Shown piece by piece: positions 8,190 through 16,919 of a stretch of 33,666 nucleotides of DNA. Under the pieces are notes generated by a model. That model was not told the origin of the DNA and ran no database searches. It was given only the letters and a program-made list of their open reading frames with translations. A program made the translations under genes and the position numbers. The DNA is from an uncultured Parabacteroides sp. (GTDB taxonomy: Bacteria; Bacteroidota; Bacteroidia; Bacteroidales; Tannerellaceae), in the NCBI GenBank assembly GCA_900552465.1, contig URZO01000043.1, forward strand, positions 1-33,666. The letters run 5' to 3'. How positions within the stretch are numbered: the first letter of the stretch is position 1; each line of letters opens with the position of its first letter.

Positions 8190-8417
8190 ATGAAAGATTT
8201 ATTAATCGGTATGGTAGTCGGAGTTGTGACAGGTTATGTACTCCGCAAAATGGAAGATGACGGAAAATTCCATTGTATGCACGATCACATGCATAGATTT
8301 GCTTCAAAAATGAAAGACGAAGCCGTAAGTCTGAAAGACGCCGGCCTGGACAAAGTCGAATATGTAGCCGACCGTGTCCACCAGGTAGCCGAGCAGGAAA
8401 AGAGCAAAAAGAACTAA
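8190..8417 (+). CDS. Small YtxH-like membrane-associated protein
   Basis: This 75-residue protein has a glycine-containing hydrophobic N-terminal segment (LLIGMVVGVVTGYVL, about 4-18). A hydrophilic, probably helical region follows, with HCMHDHMH around residues 28-35 and many charged residues to the end. This layout resembles short YtxH-type proteins, but the match is weak and no function can be given. Coding is supported by the hydrophobic/amphipathic pattern, its own intergenic space and a hairpin right after the stop. No Shine-Dalgarno sequence is visible, as is usual here. The His/Met/Cys cluster might bind metal, which is speculative. Confidence 0.7.
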   Translation: MKDLLIGMVVGVVTGYVLRKMEDDGKFHCMHDHMHRFASKMKDEAVSLKDAGLDKVEYVADRVHQVAEQEKSKKN

Positions 8418-8418
8418 A

Positions 8419-8450
8419 GAAAAAGCGGAAAGTGAACCTTCCCGCTTTTC
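8419..8450 (+). terminator. Hairpin terminator after the small gene
   Basis: AAAAGCGG (8421-8428) pairs with CCGCTTTT (8442-8449), ending in a short T run. It begins 3 bp after the small gene's stop and lies between it and the convergent uvrA, so it may act in both directions. Confidence 0.6.
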
Positions 8451-8510
8451 TGTATCATACCTATGGTTTATCTGCATCATAGGTATGATTTACCAAAACC
8501 ATACCTATGA
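8441..8510 (-). repeat. Dispersed palindromic repeat, family 2, copy A
   Basis: Read on the minus strand, this stretch aligns along its length with 33447-33512 on the plus strand. Shared parts include TATGGTTTTGG, ATCATA-CTATGAT and CTATGATACAGAAAA-CGG (small differences). It contains internal inverted copies of CATACCTATG. It overlaps the last codons and stop of uvrA (8505-8507). Confidence 0.7.
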
Positions 8511-11303
8511 CTGCAATATCAGTTTATCCTTCAAATACTTCCCCGTATAAGACGCTTCGCACATCGCCACCTCTTCCGGAGTTCCGGCACACACCAGGTT
8601 ACCTCCGTCATTACCACCTTCCGGTCCCAGGTCGATCAGATAGTCGGCGCATTTGATTACATCCATATTATGTTCGATGATCACGACCGTATGACCTTTC
8701 CCTATCAGGGCGTTGAAGGCTTTCAACAAGGTCTTAATATCGTGGAAGTGCAGACCGGTGGTCGGTTCATCGAAGACAAAGAGCGTCGGTTCCTGCTTCT
8801 CCTGTCCGAGGTAGTAGGCGAGTTTCACACGCTGGTTCTCACCGCCCGAAAGCGTGGATGAGGTCTGGCCGAGCTTGATATAGCCCAACCCGACATCCTG
8901 CAAGGGCTTCAGCTTCTTGACAATCTTCTTTTCCTGTGCGCCCGGATGCTGTTCGAAGAACTCGATCGCCTGGTTGACGGTCATTTCCAGCATATCGTAG
9001 ATGCTTGCGCCGTGATATTCGACGTCGAGGACATCCTGCTTGAAGCGTTTACCGTGACAGTTCTCGCATTCGAGGGTGATATCGGCCATAAACTGCATCT
9101 CGACCGTGATCTTTCCTTCCCCTTTACATTCCTCACAGCGACCGCCTTCCTTATTAAAAGAGAAATAAGCAGCCGAATAGCCCATCTGCTTGGAGAGAGG
9201 CTGGTCACCATAGAGTTTACGGATCTCGTCGTAGGCGCCGATATAGGTCACCGGGTTTGAACGGGAACTCTTGCCGATGGAGTTCTGGTCAACAAACTCG
9301 ATGCCTTTAACCAGAAGCATATCACCTTCCAGACCGGAGCAGTCGACCATCAGGCGTGCCGCGTCGTCCAGATAATGCTTGACGCCTTCGTAGAAGATAT
9401 CACGCACCAGAGAACTTTTCCCGGAGCCACTGACACCTGTCACCACCGTCATCACATTCAACGGGAACTTCACGTCGATTCCTTTCAGGTTATTCTTGCG
9501 GGCGCCTTTCACCTCGATATAGTTATTCCAAAGACGACGGAATGCAGGGACTTCAATCTGTTCCTCGCCTGTCAGGTAGCGGACGGTATAGCTGTTACTG
9601 CTGGTCTGCAGGTCCTTGACATCCCCCTGATAGACCACTTCGCCCCCCAGGCGGCCGGCCTTCGGACCGATGTCGATGATATAGTCGGCGGCACGGATGA
9701 TCTCTTCGTCATGTTCGACCACGACAACCGTATTTCCCAATGCCTGCAACTGGCGGAGCACCTTTATCAGCAGATCGGTATCGCGCGAATGGAGTCCGAT
9801 ACTCGGCTCATCCAATATATACAAGGAACCGACCAGGCTGCTGCCCAACGAAGTCGCCAGATTAATACGCTGGCTTTCACCACCGGAGAGAGAGGCGGAA
9901 AGACGGTCGAGCGTCAGGTAACCCAATCCTACATCCAGCAGGAATTGCAGGCGGTTGGTGATTTCCGTCAGCAGGCGGCGGGCAATGGCAGCTTCGTTCT
10001 CGTCGAGCTGCAAGTTGTCGAAAAAGGCTTTCGCTTCCGTGATCGGCAGTGTAACCAGTTCTGCAATATCTTTCCCCCCAACCTTTACATACAGCGCTTC
10101 CGGGCGCAGACGGGAGCCTTTACAGGTCGGGCAGATCGTCTTGCCGCGATAACGCGCCTGCATCACGCGGTATTGTATCTTATAAAGATTCTCTTCCACA
10201 AATTTAAAGAAGTCGTCGATGCCGTGCAGTCCGCGTGCGCCATGCCAGAGCAGGTCTTTTTCCTTCTGCGTCAGGTCATAATAGGGACGGTGGATCGGGA
10301 AATTATATTTCTCGCTCTTGGCAATGAACTCCCGTAGCCATTCGCCCATCACCTCCCCTTTCCAGCAGACAACAGCTCCCTGGAAGACGGACAGGCTCTT
10401 ATCCGGCACCACTAAGTTTTCGTCGATACCGAGCACCTTACCGAAACCCTCACAGGTCGGACAGGCACCCAGCGGATTGTTGAAACTGAACATCATATCG
10501 TTGGGCTCTTCAAACGTCATGCCGTCCGCCTCGAACTTCTTGGAGTATTCTTTGATGACGGTTCCTTCGGGTGCATAAATACGGATGATACAGGTGTCGT
10601 GCCCTTCAAAGAAAGCCGTTTCGGCAGAGTCTGCCAGACGGCTTTTCAAGGTCTTGTCGTCGGAAACGACCAGACGGTCGATCAGCAACTCGATCACGGG
10701 AGACGAGAGCAGGGCGTCATCCGCCATCACTTCGCCGATGCGATAGATAGTTTCGTTAATGGACAGACGGGTATATCCCTCCTTCTGCAAGATTTCCAGT
10801 TGTTCCTTTATGCCGCGTCCTTCCGGCAGAACAACGGGAGCGTAGACGGCAAAACGGGTCCCTTCCGGATAGGCGAGCACCTCTTTCACGATGTCGCTCA
10901 CCTGGTGTTTCTTCACCTCCATTCCGGAAACGGGAGAGATCGTTTTCCCGATACGGGCATAGAGCAGACGAAGATACTCGTATATCTCCGTGGAGGTGCC
11001 GACCGTCGAACGGGGGTTGCGGGTGTTCACCTTCTGTTCGATTGCGATTGCGGGGGGAATGCCTTTTATATAGTCGCATTCCGGCTTGCTCATACGCCCC
11101 AGGAACTGGCGGGCGTAAGCGGAAAGGCTTTCGACGTAGCGCCGTTGCCCTTCGGCATATAAAGTATCAAATGCTAATGATGATTTTCCGCTACCGGAAA
11201 GGCCGGTGATAACGACCAGCTTGTCTCTGGGGATCTCGACATCAATATTTTTCAGGTTATTGATCCGCGCTCCCTTGATAAATATAGAATTGTTTTCGGA
11301 CAT
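8505..11303 (-). CDS. uvrA: Excinuclease ABC subunit A
   Basis: This 932-residue DNA-damage sensor of nucleotide excision repair loads UvrB at lesions. It carries two ABC ATPase modules. The first Walker A is GLSGSGKSSL (34-43) and its signature is LSGGESQRI; the second set is GVSGSGKSSL and LSGGENQRVKL. Zinc-binding pairs appear as CPTCEGFG, CPTCKGSR, CEECKGEG and CENCHGKR. Length is normal for UvrA. The start is put at 11303 because AAGGAAAAG lies just before this ATG, and the upstream promoter would place the alternative ATG at 11324 near the transcription start. The gene is convergent with the small gene and ends inside a repeat. Bacteroidota often carry more than one UvrA; which paralog this is cannot be told here. 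Confidence 0.95.
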   Translation of the reverse strand: MSENNSIFIKGARINNLKNIDVEIPRDKLVVITGLSGSGKSSLAFDTLYAEGQRRYVESLSAYARQFLGRMSKPECDYIKGIPPAIAIEQKVNTRNPRSTVGTSTEIYEYLRLLYARIGKTISPVSGMEVKKHQVSDIVKEVLAYPEGTRFAVYAPVVLPEGRGIKEQLEILQKEGYTRLSINETIYRIGEVMADDALLSSPVIELLIDRLVVSDDKTLKSRLADSAETAFFEGHDTCIIRIYAPEGTVIKEYSKKFEADGMTFEEPNDMMFSFNNPLGACPTCEGFGKVLGIDENLVVPDKSLSVFQGAVVCWKGEVMGEWLREFIAKSEKYNFPIHRPYYDLTQKEKDLLWHGARGLHGIDDFFKFVEENLYKIQYRVMQARYRGKTICPTCKGSRLRPEALYVKVGGKDIAELVTLPITEAKAFFDNLQLDENEAAIARRLLTEITNRLQFLLDVGLGYLTLDRLSASLSGGESQRINLATSLGSSLVGSLYILDEPSIGLHSRDTDLLIKVLRQLQALGNTVVVVEHDEEIIRAADYIIDIGPKAGRLGGEVVYQGDVKDLQTSSNSYTVRYLTGEEQIEVPAFRRLWNNYIEVKGARKNNLKGIDVKFPLNVMTVVTGVSGSGKSSLVRDIFYEGVKHYLDDAARLMVDCSGLEGDMLLVKGIEFVDQNSIGKSSRSNPVTYIGAYDEIRKLYGDQPLSKQMGYSAAYFSFNKEGGRCEECKGEGKITVEMQFMADITLECENCHGKRFKQDVLDVEYHGASIYDMLEMTVNQAIEFFEQHPGAQEKKIVKKLKPLQDVGLGYIKLGQTSSTLSGGENQRVKLAYYLGQEKQEPTLFVFDEPTTGLHFHDIKTLLKAFNALIGKGHTVVIIEHNMDVIKCADYLIDLGPEGGNDGGNLVCAGTPEEVAMCEASYTGKYLKDKLILQS

Positions 11304-11328
11304 AATCTTTTCCTTGATTACCATCCTG

Positions 11329-11359
11329 CAAAGTTAGGAAAGTAATGCCGTTTTGCCAA
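11329..11359 (-). promoter_or_regulatory. Promoter for uvrA
   Basis: On the minus strand the -7 box is TAACTTTG (11329-11336) and a TTGG element (11356-11359) lies 19 bp upstream. Both fit the Bacteroides consensus. It shows that uvrA can be transcribed apart from the GH106 gene upstream. Confidence 0.65.
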
Positions 11360-11390
11360 GTAAACGATTGGCATTCACATTCGGAAACAA

Positions 11391-14300
11391 TCAATTCACA
11401 CTTTCTATACAAACCGGACCGATCAGGCCGGATTTCTGTAAAGCGTCGGTCGGTTTCCAGATGTTGCAGGGCGCCCAGGTTTTCCGTTCCTGCTGCGGCA
11501 ATCCGCTGTCACCGATCAAGCGGTTCATCCAGGTGGTGACAACCTCTACTTCGACTTTATTTTTACCTTTCTTCACCTGATCCGTGATGTTCACCCGGTA
11601 GGGAGCCGTCCAGACACCACCGGCATATTGCCCGTTGATCTTTACTTTGGCCATGACGCCGACATCGTTCAGATTCAGGAACAAATCCCCGTCAGGTTTC
11701 TTCTTCAGGACAAAATCGGTTTCATACCAGATCGTTCCGGAATAATGGCGGATGTCAAAGTTCTCATTCCGGGTGAGATCTTCAAGCTGCGTAAATACTT
11801 GGGGCGTAGCCGGTCCACGACGCTTCGCCTCGAAAGAGACTTTCCAGGGAGCATCCAGCCGGACGAGAGTTTGCGGAGCCGGATAGTTGAGCTGCAAATC
11901 CGTTCCCTCCGGCTTCTGTGCCGGCTTGCGGAAGACAATGAGAGCGCTTTCGTAGGGGTGCAGTTTCAGCGGGACAACCGTTCCCGTAGCCGTCTGCCGG
12001 TAAGCCGGAAGCGGACGGATACGGCCTGTCATGGCATCCCATAATTCCGGTTGCCGCGAACGGACGCGCAGTTCGGGACTGATCTCTATCGTCTCCTCTT
12101 TCTGGTTGGAGATAAAATAGATCTCCGTATCTCCTGCCGAACGGTGCCCATAAAGAACCGGTGCATCTGCCGGCAATCCGCAGTCGGGTACACATCCGAT
12201 GTGTTGCAAAGCCTCTGCCATGCTCATTCCATACAGCAATTCACCTTTTCCTCTTTTGATCGCCTTCACGTTTTGTCCGTCCAGGCCGCCCCAAAGTTCA
12301 TCGGCCATCGCTTTGACCTGGCGGTCAGCCCTACCGTAATGCTGCATGCTGGGCGAACGCTGCGGAGCAGGTCCCAGGACGACGGCGCCGTCTTCAACCA
12401 GTCTCTTTATCTTGCCAAGCAGTTCGGGACGCATCGTTTCCAGCTTGGGAAGGACCAGGATGCGGTATTGGGTACCGTGAGGCAATGTCAGCAAGCCGTC
12501 TTTGACAAAGAGATCGCGCTCGATGACTTCGGCATTGATATAGTCGAACTGATACCCTTTGGGTAACTCCGGCTCGGTGATTCCGGTCATCTTGGGCGCA
12601 TCTTCCCCGATAAAATAGGCAACATCGGCTATGTTCAATCCTTGTTGCAGCATATAGTTGACACGTTTCAGATAGGAGGTGAACAGATCCATCTGCGGAT
12701 ACCAGGTGTTCAGCCTGTTGAACTCGCTGCTGAACCAGGCGTTTACACCCGGCTCTCGTTCTTCCGTCGGTTGCGAGATATAGACGTGCAGCAACGTATT
12801 GTTGATCCCTTCCGTAAAGAAACGGTCGCCCCGTTGCTTCATCATAGCCGGATAACAGCTGAAAGGCGTTCCTCCGCTGGTAAAAGACTCGGCGGAAATC
12901 TTCTGCTTCCCATATATATGACCGCAGGACGAAGCGGCCCGGTTTTCGATATTCCCTAAATCGCCGAAGCTCCAGAACTCGCCGCCGATCTCATCCGACT
13001 GCCCGCCGTATTGCAGGAACTCGCCGGGGAAGCCCCAATGCCCGTAGTTCTCCAGCCAGGTTGTCAGGCCATACTTATGGCAGACATCACGCAAACCGCC
13101 CACATAGTCATAAGCGATCTTATCCGCAATCAGGCGCCGGACATCCCAGAGGAAGCGGTCGGACTGATCCTGGCTCTTAACCACATAACCTTCATAGGCA
13201 GGGAGGAAAGGCAGCGGATCGTAACCGTAGCGCTCTTGAAACTCACGCAGGAAGTCATCCGTAAAGTTCTGTCCGCCCGTCTCGTAACTGTCCTGTACGA
13301 CTACTTTCCAGCACTTACGGTCTTCCGCCGGGATGCGGCGGTATATTTCACCCATATAAGCCTCAAAGTGTGTTTCTATATGTTTACGGCTCATCTTGTC
13401 TGTCTCCAGTCCGGTTGCTTCGGGATCGGCAGGACTGTTGGTGACGCCTGTCGGCAACATACCGGTGCGCAGGATCGTCCAATCGCCTGCCGGAGCTTTC
13501 CAGACCAGGCGATCACCTTGCAGGCAGGAAGATATATCCAATACCTGATCCGGATCGACCGTCAGGCCGGGTTCGTCCACCTCCGGCTGTACCGGCCACT
13601 GATATTCGTGCCAGTAGGGAAGCGGTGTCTGGAACATCTTGGCCAATGTCTTTTCCGGATAGCGTTCCACGGCCGGGCTGGAAGAAAAGACCACCTCGCT
13701 CAAACCGCTCCCGGGAGTCACCCCGCTCAATTCCAGGCGGAACTCGCCGGCGGTTGTAGCCGGGACAGACACCACAACCGGTGCATAGGGGTCAAAGCCC
13801 ACATTCGGGTTGGCATTGAAACGGTCGATCTTAAATTCGGCCATCGTCCGGAAAACGCCGTTCTCCTTCACCTGTAACCGCGCCATACTCTGGATCGGCT
13901 GATGCGCAGGATAGATCTGCAAACTACGCAGGGTAAACGGTTTGTCTGCCTGAAAGTCGATTGTGACGGGCTGATCGTTTTTCTCCGTGAAAAGCAAAGC
14001 CGTCTCCTTATCGCCGTCCAGTAATCCGGAGAGGTTCTGCAAAGCGGGGGAAGATGAGACTTTCGTGTTTGAAACAGATAGACGGGAAGCATTCTTACCG
14101 ACAGACGGGAAAGCGATCACCTTCACATCCTGGAAGTCTTTATCGGGTTTTGCCAAAATGACTTCGACCTGCTTGCCGCCGCTCACCTCCGCCTTCACCG
14201 AGGCAAGGTAGCGCATCGCCTGTTCCGGTTTCACCCAGGGCCCACCGGACTGGCTCCAACCGGGCGAGTTGAAAATACCGATCTCTATGCCCAGTTCGGT

Positions 14301-14621
14301 TGCTGTTTTCAGGGCAGCATGAAGCACTTTCCACCATTCCTCGCTACCGAAAGGGATCGTCTTATAAGGTGTCTTCACCTCTTCGAGCCCGATATTCCCG
14401 ATAAAAGCCCGGTTAATCCCGGCCTCCTTCATCGAATATAAGTCTTTTCTTACTCCTTCTTCCGAGATATTTCCCGAGATCCAATACCAGTAAACGGAAG
14501 TCTGCACCTCTTCCGACGGGTTCATAAAACCGCTCTCGAGCGCACTCTTATCCTGTGCGCTCCCCACGGCAGGGGCCAACAGCGAAAGACAAAGCAATGT
14601 TTTAAGCAGAGGTTTTCTCAT
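11391..14621 (-). CDS. GH106-type alpha-L-rhamnosidase
   Basis: This 1076-residue secreted enzyme probably releases terminal L-rhamnose from plant or bacterial glycans. A signal peptide with cleavage after GSA (about residue 22) sends it to the periplasm or beyond. The N-terminal part has the GH106-like motifs SVYWYWISGNIS (42-53) and NSPGWSQSGGPWVKPEQAMRYL (118-139). The central barrel has WLENYGHWG, DEIGGEFW and AESFTSGG, which supply candidate catalytic glutamates. The C terminus (about 920-1076) is a jelly-roll with LFLNLNDVGVMAKVKING and APYRVNITD, common in these enzymes. It is a single gene between uvrA and the tandem-repeat region, on the same strand as the SusCD locus but 693 bp away, so shared control is unproven. 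Confidence 0.88.
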   Translation of the reverse strand: MRKPLLKTLLCLSLLAPAVGSAQDKSALESGFMNPSEEVQTSVYWYWISGNISEEGVRKDLYSMKEAGINRAFIGNIGLEEVKTPYKTIPFGSEEWWKVLHAALKTATELGIEIGIFNSPGWSQSGGPWVKPEQAMRYLASVKAEVSGGKQVEVILAKPDKDFQDVKVIAFPSVGKNASRLSVSNTKVSSSPALQNLSGLLDGDKETALLFTEKNDQPVTIDFQADKPFTLRSLQIYPAHQPIQSMARLQVKENGVFRTMAEFKIDRFNANPNVGFDPYAPVVVSVPATTAGEFRLELSGVTPGSGLSEVVFSSSPAVERYPEKTLAKMFQTPLPYWHEYQWPVQPEVDEPGLTVDPDQVLDISSCLQGDRLVWKAPAGDWTILRTGMLPTGVTNSPADPEATGLETDKMSRKHIETHFEAYMGEIYRRIPAEDRKCWKVVVQDSYETGGQNFTDDFLREFQERYGYDPLPFLPAYEGYVVKSQDQSDRFLWDVRRLIADKIAYDYVGGLRDVCHKYGLTTWLENYGHWGFPGEFLQYGGQSDEIGGEFWSFGDLGNIENRAASSCGHIYGKQKISAESFTSGGTPFSCYPAMMKQRGDRFFTEGINNTLLHVYISQPTEEREPGVNAWFSSEFNRLNTWYPQMDLFTSYLKRVNYMLQQGLNIADVAYFIGEDAPKMTGITEPELPKGYQFDYINAEVIERDLFVKDGLLTLPHGTQYRILVLPKLETMRPELLGKIKRLVEDGAVVLGPAPQRSPSMQHYGRADRQVKAMADELWGGLDGQNVKAIKRGKGELLYGMSMAEALQHIGCVPDCGLPADAPVLYGHRSAGDTEIYFISNQKEETIEISPELRVRSRQPELWDAMTGRIRPLPAYRQTATGTVVPLKLHPYESALIVFRKPAQKPEGTDLQLNYPAPQTLVRLDAPWKVSFEAKRRGPATPQVFTQLEDLTRNENFDIRHYSGTIWYETDFVLKKKPDGDLFLNLNDVGVMAKVKINGQYAGGVWTAPYRVNITDQVKKGKNKVEVEVVTTWMNRLIGDSGLPQQERKTWAPCNIWKPTDALQKSGLIGPVCIESVN

Positions 14622-15041
14622 GGTCTGTTTCTTTTTTAAGATTCCGGAGGTAAAAGTAGCAAGATTAATTAGTGCTCCTGTTTTCTATATTGATTTATAT
14701 CTTTTCAAAAATGCTTTTTTGTATTTCTTCCGGGAAACATGTTAAAAGAGACAATAACCCTCTATTCGGTTGTTTTTCTATTTCATCCGAAATTCCGGTT
14801 CATTTTGGATTGACCCTTTTCACTGTTTTAGCCATTTTGTTTAACAACGAACGGAATGGGGTGCCGAAGTCGTTCCTAAACGCATTCTTTTTGATTGCCG
14901 GGAGCTGGGAATGCCGTCAAAGTGATAAACCTTAACTCCCGGAGAATCGAATATTTCCGGACAAAGACGAACCGTGGTCCCAAATATTCAAAGGAGATTT
15001 CAGGGCTTTTTGGGCATGAAGACGGTCCTCTTTCCAATTGC

Positions 15042-15134
15042 GACCGTCCTAATCGCCACGACGACCGTCCTAATCGCCACGATGACCGTCCTGATCGCTG
15101 CAAGGTGCCGAGTACATCACCTATCAGGACGGTC
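15042..15134. repeat. 21-bp tandem repeat with inverted partner
   Basis: Three head-to-tail units begin GACCGTCCTAATCGCCACGA at 15042, 15063 and (diverged) 15084. A reverse-complement copy of the core, ATCAGGACGGTC, lies at 15123-15134 and pairs exactly with 15084-15095. A further GACGGTCCTC fragment at 15021 and GACGGCCGT at 15150 suggest older, decayed units. Confidence 0.85.
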
Positions 15135-15251
15135 GTGGTGGCAAAGAAGACGGCCGTAATGGCGGAAAATTCTCAAAAAAGAGAGAAAAGTCCTTTTTTG
15201 ACACCTAAAAAGCGGATTAACTTTTATTTTATTTTGGATCCCTTTTGCCTC

Positions 15252-15287
15252 GAAAAAATACGTTTTATACGATAAGCTCATATAAAA
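15252..15287 (-). terminator. Possible terminator of the SusCD locus
   Basis: On the minus strand TTTTATA and TATAAAA (arms 15281-15287 and 15263-15269, 11-nt loop) are followed by a run of six T (15253-15258). It lies about 30 bp after the esterase stop. The stem is AT-rich and weak. Confidence 0.4.
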
Positions 15288-15314
15288 GCAGTCATAAAGA
15301 TAGTGTCATTTTGA

Positions 15315-16919
15315 TTATTGACTCTCGGAATATGCAATCCGGAATGCTTGATCTGCCAATCTCTCCCCTATAGCTTTTTTGTTTCTCGGATGTACGTCAT
15401 ATGGATCACCTATATCCAGCGAATAGACCATTCCAGTATTTGGCAATGTAACATTTTGTTTCTCCCGGAACGATTGCTGAATTGAAGCATCTCCCCAATC
15501 CGGTCCTGGTAACAGGGATATTTGTACATATAAAAATGGCATGTCTTTCTTTTTCCATTGGTTACGCCAATCCAAGATTAAGGATTTAAACAACTCTGCA
15601 TATAGTTCCGGTTCCCAAATATCGTTTTCTCCCTGATACCAGATAACGCCTTTTATATTATATCCCAGACAGGGATGTACCATCCCGTTGAATAAAGCAC
15701 CGGGATAATTTTGATATTCAGGTTTAGGCTTCGGAATAGAGTCTTGTATTGTCATCAACCATTCTCCGGATAACGCTGTCTTATATCCGGAATCTCTTGT
15801 TGAAATTGAAAAAAGTTTTTTCTCCCCTTCCACAGAAGGAGAGCCGAAAGGCTGTGCCAGACGAACAAGCAAATCATTCTTTCCCGGGAAAATACAGGAT
15901 TTCGGAATAAGAGAAATAGCAGGTTCCGGATACATATATTCTCCGACTTCTCTTCCATTAAAAAAAACGAGGCTTTGCCTGTTTAATAAACCTAACGATA
16001 ACAAAAGTGGCTCCTTTGCGTATGACTCCGGTATATCAATCTCTCTTTTTAGCCAAACAACTTCAGATAATATTGAATTCACTGTATCTAAATCCACTGG
16101 TGTCCAATCTATTGCCGGTAAGCTACTGATTTTCTCGACTTGCCCTTGACGAGGGATCGAAATCAAGCATCGACGTTGCTGGTTATCATGGAGTGCCTCC
16201 ATGACCTCACCACGATCCAGAATAGGCGGAGTTCCTGTAAAATTCAATGAATCTTTAAATTTCTCCAACACCTTTCGGCTTTCCCATGTCCGGATCGATG
16301 TTCCGGCCCATGAACAGTTGACAATACCAATCGGAACCAACAGCTTTTTATATAATGCTTTAGCAAAAAACCAGGCTGTAGAAGAAAAATAACGTAAGTT
16401 CTCCTGATTTGATATTTTCCATTCTTTTTCAGGCACATCGTCTACTGTTTCCGATGCGGGGTATTTCGGAACAGTAAACAACCTGATTTCCGGGTAATTC
16501 GAATCGGCTAATTCTTCTTCGCTTCTATATATATTGGAATTGGGTAACCATTTCCATCCCTCAATCGGATGTTCCATATTCGACTGTCCGGAAGCAAACC
16601 AAACATCTCCCACCAGTACATTTTTAAAATCCAAACGATCTTGTTTCGTTTGCACTTCAAACAAATAAGGGCCTCCGGCTTTTTCTGCCGGCAATTTGAC
16701 AGCCCATCGTCCATCCGTATTTGTACGGCAGGAGACTGTTGAGTTATGAAAAGTCACGAATACCTTATCACCCGGATCAGCTTCTCCCTGCACAAGGATC
16801 GGTTCGTTTCGTTGCAGGACCATATTGTCCGAAAACAAACCGAACACCCGGAGCTTGCAAAAAGTAGGCTCCGAGTATCCTATAACGATGAAAAAAAGAA
16901 ACAATAGTCTATTCACCAT
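15315..16919 (-). CDS. Sialate O-acetylesterase-type SGNH esterase
   Basis: This 534-residue secreted esterase probably removes O-acetyl groups from a glycan. It has a hydrophobic signal region (1-21) and then a beta domain with the family's FSDNMVLQR. The SGNH block I is FASGQSNM with nucleophile Ser113. GVIWYQGEND lies near residue 430 and DVHP near the end carries Asp508 and His510 of the triad. A jelly-roll insert (about 270-380, LLLSLG...FFNGREVG) interrupts the catalytic domain, as in longer members. Its ATG overlaps the upstream gene's stop (ATGGTGA), so the two are translationally coupled. It is the last gene of the SusCD transcript. Sialic acid is not implied by context: no sialidase or NanA-like gene is in view. 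Confidence 0.87.
   Translation of the reverse strand: MVNRLLFLFFIVIGYSEPTFCKLRVFGLFSDNMVLQRNEPILVQGEADPGDKVFVTFHNSTVSCRTNTDGRWAVKLPAEKAGGPYLFEVQTKQDRLDFKNVLVGDVWFASGQSNMEHPIEGWKWLPNSNIYRSEEELADSNYPEIRLFTVPKYPASETVDDVPEKEWKISNQENLRYFSSTAWFFAKALYKKLLVPIGIVNCSWAGTSIRTWESRKVLEKFKDSLNFTGTPPILDRGEVMEALHDNQQRRCLISIPRQGQVEKISSLPAIDWTPVDLDTVNSILSEVVWLKREIDIPESYAKEPLLLSLGLLNRQSLVFFNGREVGEYMYPEPAISLIPKSCIFPGKNDLLVRLAQPFGSPSVEGEKKLFSISTRDSGYKTALSGEWLMTIQDSIPKPKPEYQNYPGALFNGMVHPCLGYNIKGVIWYQGENDIWEPELYAELFKSLILDWRNQWKKKDMPFLYVQISLLPGPDWGDASIQQSFREKQNVTLPNTGMVYSLDIGDPYDVHPRNKKAIGERLADQAFRIAYSESQ

Larger units (their letters stand above)
14622..15314. other. Gene-free stretch between the rhamnosidase and the SusCD locus
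   Basis: No convincing gene is present in 693 bp. It holds a weak minus-strand -7-like box for the GH106 gene (14651-14658, TACTTTTA, one mismatch), a 21-bp tandem repeat (15042-15104) with an inverted partner, and a terminator-like hairpin at its far end. Short open frames here lack protein-like composition. Confidence 0.65.

Noticed and set aside
9375..10337. Plus-strand open frame of 320 codons opposite uvrA
   Set aside because: It is antisense to a certain uvrA with no domain or promoter. Similar shadows opposite GH106 (13011-13877) and GHL10 (28505-29272) were dropped for the same reason.
15042..15104. CRISPR-like array
   Set aside because: The 21-bp units are directly adjacent without unique spacers, and no cas genes are present.
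14895..15275. Open frame of 126 codons across the 21-bp tandem repeat
   Set aside because: Its composition is set by the repeat (Asp-Asp-Arg-Pro-Asn-Arg-His units). It has no signal, domain or ribosome site, and the opposite strand is equally open.
15315..16919. Sialic acid catabolism locus
   Set aside because: The esterase family name alone suggests it; no sialidase, NanA-like lyase or related transporter is in view.
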